A DNA stretch of 64,000 nucleotides from Bilabrum cf. latius (Eukaryota; Bigyra: Bicosoecida; Bigyra; Bicosoecida): NCBI GenBank assembly GCA_965178125.1, contig OZ237743.1:62001-126000 (forward strand). The letters run 5' to 3'. A program made the position numbers and the translations under genes. Of this stretch, positions 45,941 to 57,650 are shown in pieces (positions within the stretch are counted from its first letter, which is position 1; each line of letters starts with the position of its first letter). Under the pieces are notes generated by a model. It saw only the letters and a list, made by a program, of their open reading frames with translations, was not told where the DNA came from and searched no databases.

Positions 45941-46237
45941 TCAACCTCCCCTGCACACCATGTACATCGTGAGCAGGCTGCCCTCCGCTACGCCGTATTC
46001 GTCCAGCTATCGACCATCCTCGACAAGCCGTCGTCCCTCGCAAACAAAATGCATGTTCTCCAATAGCATTTTTCCAATGAGTGTGCGAACTTCTTTTTTG
46101 AGGTCCAAGACGGTACTAGCTCCTTGCAACTCGATATCGAGGAGTCTCCCGTCGAGACTCTTCACCTTGACCTTGAAGCTGCCAGTCGCGCTTGTCTCTA
46201 CATCAATGCTCGTAGTACCGGTAGGTGCTGCAGCCAT
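45941..46237 (-). CDS. Ubiquitin-like modifier ending in Gly-Gly
   Basis: A 98-residue protein with a short N-terminal extension and one divergent ubiquitin fold: FKVKVKSLDGRLLDIELQG, TVLDLKKEVRTLIGKML, FVCEGRRLVEDGR-TAG-LDEYGV, then SLLTMYMVCRGG and TGA. The EGRRLVEDGR...LDEYG stretch matches the ubiquitin GKQLEDGRTLSDYN region closely. The protein ends exactly at Gly-Gly, the mature end of ubiquitin-like modifiers, so it could be conjugated without processing. It is too divergent to be ubiquitin itself. The frame crosses one TAG (46007), aligned with Thr55 of ubiquitin, a variable site. Start ATG 46237; an upstream in-frame TTG extension lacks an ATG. The gene lies 215 bases from the stop of the giant zinc-finger gene on the same strand. 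Confidence 0.75.
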
Positions 46238-46452
46238 GCCTTCAAAGACAAAAAATCTCAAGGGAACTGTGGTTGCAATCGGACGATCCAACAAGCGCGA
46301 TAATCCGTGAAATGATGCTCGTGTAGGCTTGCGGGTCGCACCGCTCAGCTAGGCCTAGCCGAAAACAGGTCGCAACTTGAACACGCTGCGATCGTCCTCT
46401 CGATTACCCGGCACGAAAGAGGTCAGCCTCGAATTCGCAGCTGTTAGTACCA

Positions 46453-49400
46453 TCAGTTCCAATTCCACCCCTACTGCTCCTCCGCATACCCCCCACCTCC
46501 CCCATCACCCCCGTATCCCCCCCCACCACCATAACCCCCCCCATCGTTGTACCCCCCACGCGCAGCCCCCCGCGCCCCCGCGTCATCCTCATCCTCCTCT
46601 GCTCGATCCGCAAGCACGAGACCCTCCCCTGCGGGACCCCGCCCGGGCCCCGCGTTCAAGCGCTCGACCAGCCGCAGCAGTCTGCCCTTGGACTCGCCCT
46701 CTGACCCTGCGGGCCTGCCGTCCCTCGTCCGCTCGATCGGCTTGCGGCAGGCCCGCAGCTTGCCGGCGCCGTGAATCAGACGGACCAGGGATGTGTTGGG
46801 GGCCAGCAGCGCTTGTATGCGATGCATCAGCAAACTCCTTGTTCCCTCGGGGTAGCACGCGTGCACGGCCTGACCCAGCAGCCGCACGGCGATCTCGGCC
46901 GCTGTCACGGCCCCCCACGCGTCGCAGACCAGGTCCTTGTCCTGCTTAGCAGCCGCATCCCCGAGTGCCTCTGCCCTTGAGTTCACGGCGTGCAGCCCGT
47001 TGATGCTCCTCGCCAGCACCGTGTAGCACAGCTGGGTGCAGGCAGGAGGCCCGTCTTCCTACTGGCCATTCCCCTGGGACTAGGATGCTGCCTCCACCTG
47101 CGCGCCCATGGCCGCGGTGCGGCACAGCAGCTCTAGCCGCAGCCGCTGCGGATCCCTCGCCGCTTTGGACATGTAGACCACCTCCGGAAGGCCCGCCCCC
47201 CTCCGCCTCTCCGCGTCTTCCGCCACCCCTCTCGACTCGGCAAAGGGGCACTCGAGCAGAACCAGGCCCTCTAGGCGCTGGAGGAAGGAGCCTGCCCCGG
47301 GGGGCATGAGCCTGTGCAGGTGCGCTGCGAGCAGGGCGTACGGCTGCATGAACTTGGGGTACTCGCTGGCTTCCTTGCCCAGCACGTTGCCCACGCATCG
47401 GTCGATCAGCGCCCCGGCCATCAGCACCGGCACCGTCCCCTTCCTTGCCCGCTCCGGGGTCTGGTCCAAGATCCCCTTGAGGGCATCTGCGCGGGCGTTC
47501 ACCTTGCTCAGGTAGGACTCGATGCCCGACAGCCGCTCCAGCATGCGGGTGTAGTTACCCGAGCTCTGGCCCTTGCCCTGGATATATAAGTGGGCAGCAA
47601 GCCCACGGTCGTAGCTGGCCCGGGCTGGATCGCTGCTGCTCTTCTCTCTCGGCTTGGTCTTGGGCTTGCCTGCTCCTGACGGCCCTATGTCCCCATCAGG
47701 CTAGGTGTCACCCTCCCCTGCGCCAGAAGCCGGGCCAGCCGCTCCATCGTCACCCTCATCCTCATCACCGTCCTCGTCTTTCGACTCCTGCTCCTCCTCC
47801 TCCTTCCTCTTGGCTTCCTCCTCGGCCTGCTCCTGCTTCATGCGCTCCGCCTCCGCCTCGATCCTCGCCCTCGCCTCCGCCTCCTCCTTGGCCCTGCGCT
47901 CCTGCTCTGCGTGCGCCCTGCGCGCCTCCTCGGCTTCCTCCCACGCCCTCGACCTCTCCTCCTGAATCTGCCTGATCCGATCCATACCCTCCTCCACCAT
48001 CTCCCCAGGAGTCTCCCACTCCTCCTGCAGCTTGGCACCAGCTTCCCGCTGCTGGAGGTCTGCCCGCGGCTCCAAGGCTCGCTCCTTGGCCTCCTCGTCA
48101 TCCATCTCGCCAGGATCGGCGCGGAACAGCTCCACCTCCTCCTGCTCCCTGCCCCGCTTCGCGGCCTCTTCCGCAGCCCGCAGCTGCCCCTCGATGGCCT
48201 CCTCCTGCGCGCTGGGCCGCAGCTGCGACACCTCGGCGGGACTCAGCCGCCGCAGGGTCCCATCAGACGCGTCCTCCTCATGCCTGGCTAGGGGCCCCCC
48301 CATTGGTGCGAGGGTGCGCCTGGCCCCCCGGGGCTGTCCATGTGTCCCCACGTTGGGGACCTTCCCTGTTCCCTCAGGTGCCCCCCCGGGTGTTCCCGGA
48401 TCCACGCCCTGCACTGTGGCAGAGACTAGAGCCTCGAAGGCGCCTTGCCCCCCGCGGTGCACGTGGAGGGCCAGTTCCCTACCGCGACCGGCAGCACCAG
48501 CAGATGCCTCGCCCCTGGAGGCGTGCAGCTTGCGGGCGCGTCTGCCGGCCCTGAACCCGCCCTCGCCGCTCTTGTTCCCCACCAGCTGGATCGACCCGCC
48601 GCTGGCACGCGACCCGCCCGTGCTCGCCGCCCCCGGCCGTCCCTGAGGCGTGCCGACTGGGGTCACGGGGAGGCTGCGGCCCATCCGCGGCTGCCTTGGC
48701 ACACGGGAGCTCCTCATCCTCTTGCCCTCGGTCGACCCCAATGCATTGCTGGAGGGTGCAGCGCCAGGGGAGCTTCCCTGCTTGCCGGCTCGCATCGCGG
48801 CCTTGACGGCAGGCGAGAGCATGGACCTGACCTGCGACTAGGGCGAGGTGGCATCGGCAGTACCGTGCGATGCACCCACCGCCCGACGGCCCAGAGCCCG
48901 CATCACGACGGGAGACAGAACGGCCCGTCCTCGAGGCCGTCCCGCCCCAGTTCCTGTTCCTGTTCCTGTTCCTGTTCCAGTTCCAGTTCCTTCACTGCCT
49001 GGGCCAGCCACCGCGGGAGTTCCTGGCGACAGTCTCCCGGTCTCCTCACTCTTGCTCTATCCGCGGATCCCACCGCCCGATGCACCAGGTCCAGCACCGC
49101 CCGCCCGAACCAGTGCTCCCTGCAGCAAGATCTGCACGGGGCGCTTCATCCCCTCCCGCATCGCCTGCTGCAGCGCAGCCGCACCCACCTGAGCGCCGGA
49201 CCTGCCGCACTGGAAGAGGCCCAGCTCCGGCCACAGGGCCAACACAGGGTCTTTGCTTGGCCACAGGACAGAAGGCAGCATTGGGGGCCGGGGAACGCCG
49301 GTGAGCCCGCACCCACCCGCCCCGAGCTGCATGAGGGCCGGGACAGGCCCAACAAATGATGCGACCCCGGCCTTACCCTAGTCGTTGCCGGCACTGCGGC

Positions 49401-52400
49401 GAGCGAGAGTTCCCTGCAGTTGCTCCGCCCCCCCGGATACGTGTTCCCTCGCTCGGTCGGCAGCCCGCGCCAGCTCGCTCACCGCGCCGGCCACCTCCAT
49501 CTCGTGCCCCAGCCCGAGTGCCTCCTCCGGGGCCAGTGCCGCCTGAGGTGGCACCAGCGGCTGCTGCCCCTCTCCCACCCTCTCGTATACAAGCATGACA
49601 GACAGCCGCACCGCCCGGCTGGCGGCCGCCCCATCCAGCCGCGCGGCAGGCCCCGCCGCTCCCCCGGAGCCTCCTCTTAGCCAGTGCCTCGCCACCGGCT
49701 CCATCGAGCTCAGTGCGGAGGTGATGCATGCGTCGGCCCGCAGCCCAGGTGCGCCCGCGGAAGACACGCAGGAAGGTGTCCAGACAAACCACGCAGTGTC
49801 CTCCCACGGCAGCATGCCGCCCTCTGTGCCTAAAGCCGAGTAGCCCGCCGCGGGCACCGACCGCTGCAGCACGGCCACTCCACGGCGGGGGTCCAAGTCA
49901 GAGGCCCCTCTTCCTTTCCCCGGTAGCCCCATCGCACCTGAGGGAACAAGGGCAGCGACCAGCTCGTACCTGTCCCCGCGGCGTAGAGGTGCATTCACCA
50001 GGGCGGGGTGGTCCCGGAGCAGCTGCAGCGGAACCTCCACCTCGGCGCTGCGCATCATGTCCGCCGCAGCGCTCCTCACATCCTCGGCTGCCACCGCGTC
50101 GGGCACGGGGATCTGGCCCCTGTCCAGCTGCAGGGCCAGCACGCGGGGGCAGCTCAGCAGCCGCCGCTGGGTGCAGGCAGCTGCTGCCCCCCCCGACCCC
50201 GGACCCGACCCCGACCCGTCGCTCGCTGCTCCCCCCAGGCTGCTCCCCGATCGAGAGCCTGCCCCCGCCACCGGCCCCCCTGCGACCGCCCCCGCAGTAG
50301 CCTCTGCAATGTCACGCTGCCAGTCTGCCGACCAGCTGCCTGACGCCCCGAAGAGCCCAGGGAAAGCCGCCGCCGCTGCCGCCGCCTGCACATCCACACC
50401 AGCTGCTGCTTGCCGGCCAGGTGCCTCCCCCTCGCCCCCACCGTGGGGACCACCCCCCCCTGCCTCCTCGGGTGCCTCCATGCTGGAAGGCATGCGAGCA
50501 GGATCCGGCCCCTGCCCAACAGGCCCGCTCTCTGGTCCCACGGGCGCGGCCCAGTCAATGAGGCAGTGCGATAGGGTCGTGCTGAGCCCATCCTCCTCCT
50601 CCTCATCATCACCCTCTTCTTCTTTGCCAAATACCCCAGCCTCGAACCTCACCGCCGGCACACCACGCCTGGATACAGAACCATCACCATCACCATCACC
50701 ACCCACATCCCCGTCCCCGCCATCCACGCTCTCCCCACCCTTGCATTCCTCGGCCCCGCTCGCACCGTGCCCCGTCTCACCAGACGGATCCGCAGCCAGC
50801 GCCCGAACAGCCCGCCCTGCCCTCCGGCGGGGACTGTTCCTCGCCACGGACCGCCTGTAGAGGTCGTCCTCCGTGGAGGCACGCAGCAGCGCACTCACCC
50901 CTGCCCCTGCCCCTGCCCCTGCCCCTGCCCCTGCTCCGGTCCCGCCCGTGGACCGTCCTACAGTCTTGCGCCGAGCAGAAACGGAGGGGGAAGCAAGCGG
51001 ACTTGCCCCGATAGCCGCGCGCATGGCCGAGGCTGACGCGCGTCCGGCTCCGAATCCGCCCCGAACCCCGTGAGGACCTACGTCTATTGCGCTGTTCCCT
51101 CGGGCCATGGAGGCCCCCCTCGGCATGGAGGCCTCCCGGGCCATGGACGGCCCCGCCCCGCTTCCTCCGGCGCCCTTGCGTTGCAGCGCCCTGGCCAGGG
51201 AGGGCCGCTGGGAGTGTCCTCGCGGCAGCCTCGCGGCACTCGCACCTCGCCGGCTGGACCGTCTGGCAGACCGCCCGGTCCTCGCCGACTGCGAGGTCAT
51301 GCGCGAGACAGTGGCCAGCGATGACAGCCCGCGTCCCTGGGATGTCTCCCCCGCGTCCACCAGACCGGCATGCAGGCGGTCGGTCCTCGCCGCCGCCATG
51401 AGTGTCCCGCTCACATCGAGTCGAAGCACCCCCACCAGCTGCCCCATGCCCCGTCCATGATTCCCCATACCCTCACCCACACCCTCACCCTAGCTCCCGG
51501 CCTCGCTATCTCCAGTGTCCTCCTGCACAATAGGAAGGAGGCACTCCCTAAGGACCCCTGGAGAGTGAGCCACGCCCTTGTCCACAGCCAGCGCTCCTGG
51601 ATCCAGCCCCGCCCCTATCCAAAGCACGGCCTCGCACACGGCGCCCAGCGGATCCGCTCCAAACTCCCGCCCCGCTGCCCGCAGGTGCTACAGCAGATCA
51701 TGCCCGCACAGCTCCCGGACTAGTCCACCCAGCAGGAGGCACATCGCAAAGGACGACGAGACCAGCGGCACGTGTCCCGGCACCCCGGCCCGCAAGGCCT
51801 CCAGGACCAGTGCCCCCCGAAGGTGGCTGCTGTCCCACGCCGAGCCCAGCACGCCGTTGGCCGTCCGCCGCACGCACCTGTCGAAATCCAGCCCCGCCGC
51901 CCTAGCGACCGATGACTCCCCCAGTGACCCCGCCTCGGCCAGGTGTTCCCCCTCGCGGGGGGCACCGCAGACATCCACGGCGAGCCGCCCGCCCAGCAGC
52001 GCCCGGCACAGCTGCACGGGCCCGTTCCCCGCCACGGGCTGCCTGCTCCCGGGGCCAGGCATGGCCAGTCCCTGCTCCAGCCACGCCCATGGCGCCGCCC
52101 GCTCCCGCTTGCTGTCCCACTCGTTGGATGGCGACCTGAACTGATCCATGCCCCCCCTGCGCTTGCTTGGGCTTGGGCTTGGGCTTGGGCTTGTGAATTC
52201 TCCGTTGTTCCCTGGATCGTGCCCCCCCTTGCCCGGCTAGGGCTCGTCCATTTGCAGATAGTCCCTGTGCCATGACACGGGGGACCGGCTGTCGATGCCT
52301 ACCCTCCCCGATGCGCCCCGATCGGCCGGGAACCCTTTGGCCCTTGCGATACCGGTCTAACCGTCGTGCATGCGCAGTGCACTGCAGGCAGTCTGCAGCG

Positions 52401-53550
52401 CGGCAGAGCCAACCTGTGCGTGTGCCCTCGCCAGGGTCCACCGAGCCCACGGCGAGCCGGCCAGCAGCTAGGCAGCCGCCTCTGCCCCGCGGGCCGCATC
52501 CAGCGCGCTCGAGGACGCGATCCATCGCACCTCCAGCCCCTGGTTCCTCCCGCGTGCCTCACCGATCGATCGGAGCACCTCCCCCGCCGCCTCCAGCTCC
52601 CCCAGCCCGGCCACGTCCTCGGGGCCTACCCCGGAGGAGACGAGCACGTGCCGGCTGGCCGCGAGCCGGACAAGCCTCGATCGGAGCCGTCCGTTCGATG
52701 CCGCACGCCACGCTGCCTCCAGCCGAGGCCTCCCCGGAACCGTGCCCGGCGCAACGACAGGCGGTACCGGCTGGTTGCCACCAGCAGCAGCGCCACCAGA
52801 CGCACCCGCCGCTACATCCAATGCAGAGGCGCGCATCGGCCCCAGTTTCGCCCCGCAGCCCAGGACAGCAGCCCGCAGGCGCTGTCCCCGCAGAGGCACG
52901 GCAGTCCCCGCGGGCCACCGCCGGGCCTCCCCCTGGGTGCCGCACTGAGAGAGAGTGCCAAGCCGCACCATCACGCCCTTGAGAATGAGAGGGCAGTCCC
53001 CAAGTGGGGCAGTCTCGCGAGGCGCTGCGGACGATCGCCGCTGCGGTGAGCGCCCCGATTCAGTCCTCGCAATACCGGTGGCGAGCGCCACCGCCTGATC
53101 CATGAAGTGGCGCTGGCCGGACGGGGCAGCACCGCTCCGCAACAAACCTCCAATTGGATCCCCGCAAAATACCCTGCCGCTCCATAGGTCTAGCCACAGC
53201 TCAGTCGACCGTCCAGAGGCCCCACACGCGCAACAAGAGCACCCGTGCGCGCTTAGCACGTTCTAACCGTCACCACCGCTCCAGCGTCGCATATCGCGCG
53301 GAACTAAGTCGCGAATCATGCTGTCAGGGCGATTTGCAGCCGCCTCTGCGGCCGCTGCTGCGGTACTGCTGGCTGAGGCGGCCAACTGGTCTTCTTCGCG
53401 CGTTCGAATCTAAAGGCCGGTACGCGCATACTATGGCAGATTTTCCTCCTCTGATACACGTAACATACTAATAACGCAAAGTTGCGTCTCAATTTGCTGC
53501 ATGTTAGCCTCACAGGGCCGTGCAATGTCTGTTCCAAGACAGGCCTCCAT
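46453..53550 (-). CDS. Giant protein with UBP-like zinc finger and USP-like region
   Basis: One uninterrupted frame of about 2,365 residues, reading roughly 14 TAG codons, from ATG 53550 to TGA 46453-46455. Near the N-terminus CSCCACGASGRSTELWLDLW followed by SGRVFCG resembles a ubiquitin-binding UBP-type zinc finger. In the middle, CPRVLALQLDRGQ, RYELVAALVPSG, DTAWFVW and LSVMLVYERV recall the C-terminal half of USP deubiquitinases, but I find no GNTCYxN cysteine box, so any USP domain may be inactive or very divergent. The C-terminal third has a long Glu/Arg/Ala coiled coil (about 47750-48100), then a helical domain (YTRMLERLSGIESYLSKVNA, FMQPYALLAAHLH) faintly like the mRNA-export factor Gle1. 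Hexanucleotide repeats (Gly-Thr, Gly-Ala, Pro-Ser) lie between. Two adjacent genes merged by a missed boundary remain possible, although no stop separates them. Confidence 0.5.
48958..48990 (-). repeat. Hexanucleotide repeat coding Gly-Thr
   Basis: Five or six GTTCCT/GTTCCA units on the plus strand encode alternating Gly-Thr in the minus-strand gene, in frame. Confidence 0.8.
50900..50940 (-). repeat. Hexanucleotide repeat coding Gly-Ala
   Basis: About seven GCCCCT units (plus strand) encode alternating Ala-Gly in the giant minus-strand gene, in frame. The same codon pair forms the repeat in the RCC1 gene at 10.9 kb. Confidence 0.8.
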
Positions 53551-53645
53551 CTGCTTCGTAGCACTCGTCACACAGAACTACCCAACTTTCGCTCCACGGG
53601 CGGTTGCAGTCGCCACGCACAGTCTCGCCGAGTGGTGCGGACGAC
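53551..53645. promoter_or_regulatory. Very short bidirectional promoter region
   Basis: Only 95 bases separate the ATG of the giant minus-strand gene (53550) and the ATG of the metallophosphoesterase gene (53646). If both starts are right, two divergent transcripts share this interval and their 5' untranslated regions must be tiny or overlap. I see no TATA box. Confidence 0.4.
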
Positions 53646-56600
53646 ATGATCGGCAAAGAACCGCCTCCAATGAATGCATAGAGACCGATTGCCAAGCGAA
53701 CGAACGCGGCCCCGGTGTTCGTATTTGACTCAGGAACCGGCCGCTGCAAGTGCCTAAAAGTTGCTGCAGCGGTATTCGTTTTGATGCTCTGCTCTGTTGG
53801 GACAATCGTGATTGGGACAGCCTCCCACGGCAACGTTGCGTCCAGATATACCATGCTCCCACATGGGCTTATGTGCTGCGTGTTTTCTCTCCTTTCCGTG
53901 GCTCTGCACTACGGCAGGGCGTGCGGATTCTGCGACTGCCTGTGCCCGGTTGACCCGCAATCCAAGAGGATCCGTTCCCGCCTAGCCATGTTCAACGTAG
54001 CGGTTGCTATTATTCTAACTCTTGGCATGATATCCATGGGAAGCGCGCTGACTGCTCCCTTCGTGCTGGAGAGGACCGGTTTCGTCGGTGGCCGGGGCTA
54101 GGCCAACGTCGCAATGGCGCTCCTGCCCAGCGGGGTGCCCGACTTCAACGCAGCCAGCAGCGGGGCCCGCATGCGCGCGGTGGGATACATCGTAGTGACG
54201 GCCATCGCCGCTGTCCTGGAGCTGAGCGCCTTCTTGCTGCTCATGCGCGGGTCCGTGCCTCGGTTCCCGGGCAGCGGGCCCTGCGGGCTGCTGCCGCTGG
54301 GCTCGACTCTCCCCGCGACGGCTGCGGTCCTGGCCATCCCGCTGGGGCCCTTCCTGCCTCTGCTCCCCCCTGTGGCACAGGCACTGGTCGCCGTGGTGCT
54401 GCTGGGGCTGGGGGCGCTGTCTGCGTGGCAGTCGAGCCAGGCGCCCGGCTGGGAGGTGGTGCGGGTGCGGGCCCGGGGGCTGCGGCAGGAGGCCCAGAGA
54501 TTGGCTGGGGCGCTATAGCTCGGGCCCCGCAAGGGGCAGACCAGAGGCAAAGCAGAGGGTAAAGAGCAGGAGCTGGAGCATGGGCATCGGTACTGGGGGG
54601 CAGGAGGCGGCACAGGAACAGGAACAGAGCTGGGTCTGCCAGTGGGCCGGTCTCCGTGGCTGGACGAGGAGGAGCAGGAGGCTGGCGTGCTGGCCCAGCT
54701 GGCCGCGCTTGCTTCTGCGTACTGGCTGCGGTGGGGCGGTAGGGAAGTGATCAGGAGGACCAGTGCTAGGGAACACAGCCGGAGGGGGATCCAGGGGCCG
54801 CCCCCTGCACCCGTGGGGCCCTCCCTGTCGGGCAGTGGCAGCGTGGGCTCTGTCTCCAGGCACCGCTCCATCGACGCCCAGGAGTGGGTGACTGACCTGA
54901 GGATCAGAGAGGCGGGGCCCATGAGGAGCATGTCTCCGCAGGCACAAGGGGCCATCGGGGGAACACAAGGGGCCATCGGGGGAGCAGCACCAGCAGCAGC
55001 AGCAGCACCAGCATCAGCCGGGGCAGCCCCTGGAAGCGCCTCGCCGACAATGACTCTCCCACCGGTGCAGATCGCTGCAGCGGCCCCCTCTGCAGGCAGC
55101 CAGCGAGCGGCCCCTGCCGCTCCTGAAGCGATGCACCCGGTGCCACACGGCAGCGCCTCCCCGCAGCAGTCTCAGCAGAGCAGCAGCCCGCTCCCAGTCC
55201 GGATCATCCAGCTGACCGACGTGCACCTGGGGCACCTGGACCACGAGCGCATCCTCAGGCGGCTCTGCGAGGAGGCCGTGGACAGCAGGCCTGACCTCGT
55301 GCTGCTGACGGGCGACTTCTTCGTGCCCGATGGAGACGCCGGGGGCACGATCGGGGTGGGTGAGGCCGATTGGCTGGCTGGAGCCCCCCATTCGTCCTCC
55401 CCCTCCTCCGCGCCATCGTTCGACCCCTACTCCCCGGACCCTCCTGCCTCCGGGCGCGCCATCCTCCGGTGGTGCCTTTGGCCGCTGAGGAGCCTCCAGG
55501 GGCGCTGCTTCGCGTGCTGCGGGAATCACGACGAGGAGTCTCTTCGGGTACATGGGATCGTGCGGGCTGACCTGGTCGCATGCGGGGTGGAGCTCCTGTA
55601 CGACGACGCAGTGGCCGTGCCCACGCCCGCGGGGCCCGTGGTTGTGCACGGCCTCGCGCAGTACAGGATCAGCCGGACAAGGGCCGCGGTGGAGGGCGGC
55701 GGCGCCTTCACCTACAGGCCCAGGGGCAAGGAGAAGCTGCACGCAGCGACCGAGCTGCTCTTCTGGGCGAGACAGGCCCTCGCTGCTGCAGCCATGGGCG
55801 GGGGTCCCACCCCCAGCGAGGGGCCAAGGAACAGGGCCAGGTCCATCGGCGGGTCGCATGGTATGCCTGGGGGGAATGCCAACGCCGTGGGAGATGAGAC
55901 CCGGGGAGGATCGGGGGTGCTTGGAGCTGGCAATCAGCAGGAGCAGGAGGAGGACGAAGGGGCTCCCGACAGTCGCGCAGCGAGGACAGCAGCCGCGCTA
56001 GGTGCACACTCGTCACATGGAGGCGCCCCGGGCCAGCTGGCGCTTCCACCCCCACCGGACACGCCCTCAGCTGTGGTCGCCGCCGCATCCGTGCCCGGCT
56101 CCAACCGCATGCCGAGCGCGGGCTCCTACCGCAACGAGTCGGGGGGCCGGGGCAGGGCGGCGCTGTCGATCAGCCGACCCCTCGACCGGGGCCGACCGCT
56201 GGACAGAGGCCGTGCGCTGTCGGGCCGCAGCACGGGGTCGGTTCCCCGGCGCATCTCTGGTGAAGCGGGGGCGGGAGCGGGACCTGGCGGAGAGGGTGGG
56301 CCGGTGGTGAGCCCCTCGCTGTCCTCGTCCCAGGGAACAAGGCCCCGGGCCTCCTCGTTCCACCCCGTCGTGCCGCGCAGGGGATTCAGGAAGCGCACTA
56401 CCAGCGAGATTAGCGGGAATGGGAGCGTGAATATTCGCGGACGCATTGTGAGCGCGGATACAGGGGGTGCCAACAGGAGGACAGCCGCCAGCGGTGGCTC
56501 TGGCGCCGCTGGTGCGCTGCCACTCGCCGGCGGGTCTCTTGCGGCAATCGGCGTTCGTGAAGGTTCTTCGCCGTTACCACCGTCCCTGCGACGGGCCGTC

Positions 56601-57476
56601 TCGGCAGACGAGGCCTCCTCCCGGCGAGCCCAGCTAGAGGCAGGCAGCAGCGGCCCAGGTCTGCCGGTGCTGGCCGGTGCGCTGGCCGGGGCACTCGCGG
56701 GGCCACTGGAGCAGGGCATGGAGGCTGTGAGCTCGCCGCGTGTGACGAGTGCCGGTGCCGGCGCCGGTCCCGGGTCCGAGTTGGGTGCGCCAAGTCCCCA
56801 CGTGACGAGTGCGGTCGCCCCGCAGGTCGGTGCCCTCGCAGGTGGTGGCCTTGGGGGCGGCGGGGGTGGTGCCCGTGATGGTGAGGAGGAGGAGGAAGAA
56901 GAAGAAGACGATCCGTTCGAGGGCCTGGGGGGCACGCTGGGCACGGATCGATCGGAGCAGGTCCTCTCCCTGTCGAGGCACGGGCCCCCCGTCCTGCTGG
57001 TGAGCATGATCCACGACCCGCGGGTGGCGGCGGGGGTCTGCGCCTCCATGCCTGCCCTGCCCGTGCTCTTCCTGTGCGGACACACGCACGGGGGGCACGT
57101 GGGCTGCGTGCAGTGCGGATGCGACTGGACGCTCACTCGCCAGGGAACAGGGGAGCCGGATCACGGGCTGTTCGGGCCGGAGGAGGGGGCGGGGGACTGG
57201 GACTGGGGAACACAGCTTGACCAGGAGCGGGAGGGGGGGTCGGATGCAGGGGGTGAGGTCGTGGGCGTGGTGACGGGGGGAAAGGGGGCTGAGGATCCAA
57301 CAGCTGACGGGTCGCCGGCCTCCGCGGTGGCGAGGGCGTCTGGGTCCCTTGCCCCCGCGAGCCTGGCGCGGCTGTACGTGCACAGAGGGCAGGGGTTCCG
57401 GTCTCTGAGCAGCGACCTGGTGGGCCGGCTGGGGGTGCCTCCCGAGATGTCGCTCATGGAGGTATGCGTGGAGTGA
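53646..57476 (+). CDS. Multipass membrane metallophosphoesterase (TMPPE-like layout)
   Basis: A calcineurin-like metallophosphoesterase on a membrane anchor, 1,276 residues, ATG 53646 to TGA 57474-57476. The N-terminal part has about five hydrophobic helices (VAAAVFVLMLCSVGTIVIG, LMCCVFSLLSVALHYG, AVAIILTLGMISMGSAL, YIVVTAIAAVLELSAFLLL, AQALVAVVLLGLGALSAW). After a Gln/Ala/Ser-rich linker the catalytic domain starts: IIQLTDVHLGH (Asp, His), DLVLLTGDF, CCGNHDEE (Asn-His-Asp signature), VVVHGLAQYRI, VSMIHDPR and LFLCGHTHGGHVG (metal-binding His pair). A low-complexity insertion of about 400 residues divides the domain between the second and third blocks. TAG codons (53682, 54099, 54516) are read as Gln; one lies between the membrane helices. 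The substrate is unknown; related proteins act on phosphoesters at membranes. It runs divergently from the giant gene at its left. Confidence 0.82.
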
Positions 57477-57650
57477 AGGTGCTTGTTTGCAATTGCGTTG
57501 CGTAATGTTTGCTTGCCTTGATACTGTGCTGCTTCGTGTCTGTGGGCACTGCATGAAGTGGTTGCAACCGCTCGGAGCTCTCGTCGATCCTTCAACAATC
57601 CTTTTGGGATCGGGTCAGGAGGCTGCTGTCCTCCTTTGCATTTCGAGAAT

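Noticed and set aside
53578-53862. Minus-strand extension of the giant zinc-finger gene beyond 53550
   Set aside because: The frame is open but overlaps the start and first membrane helix of the divergent phosphoesterase gene and contains no conserved sequence.
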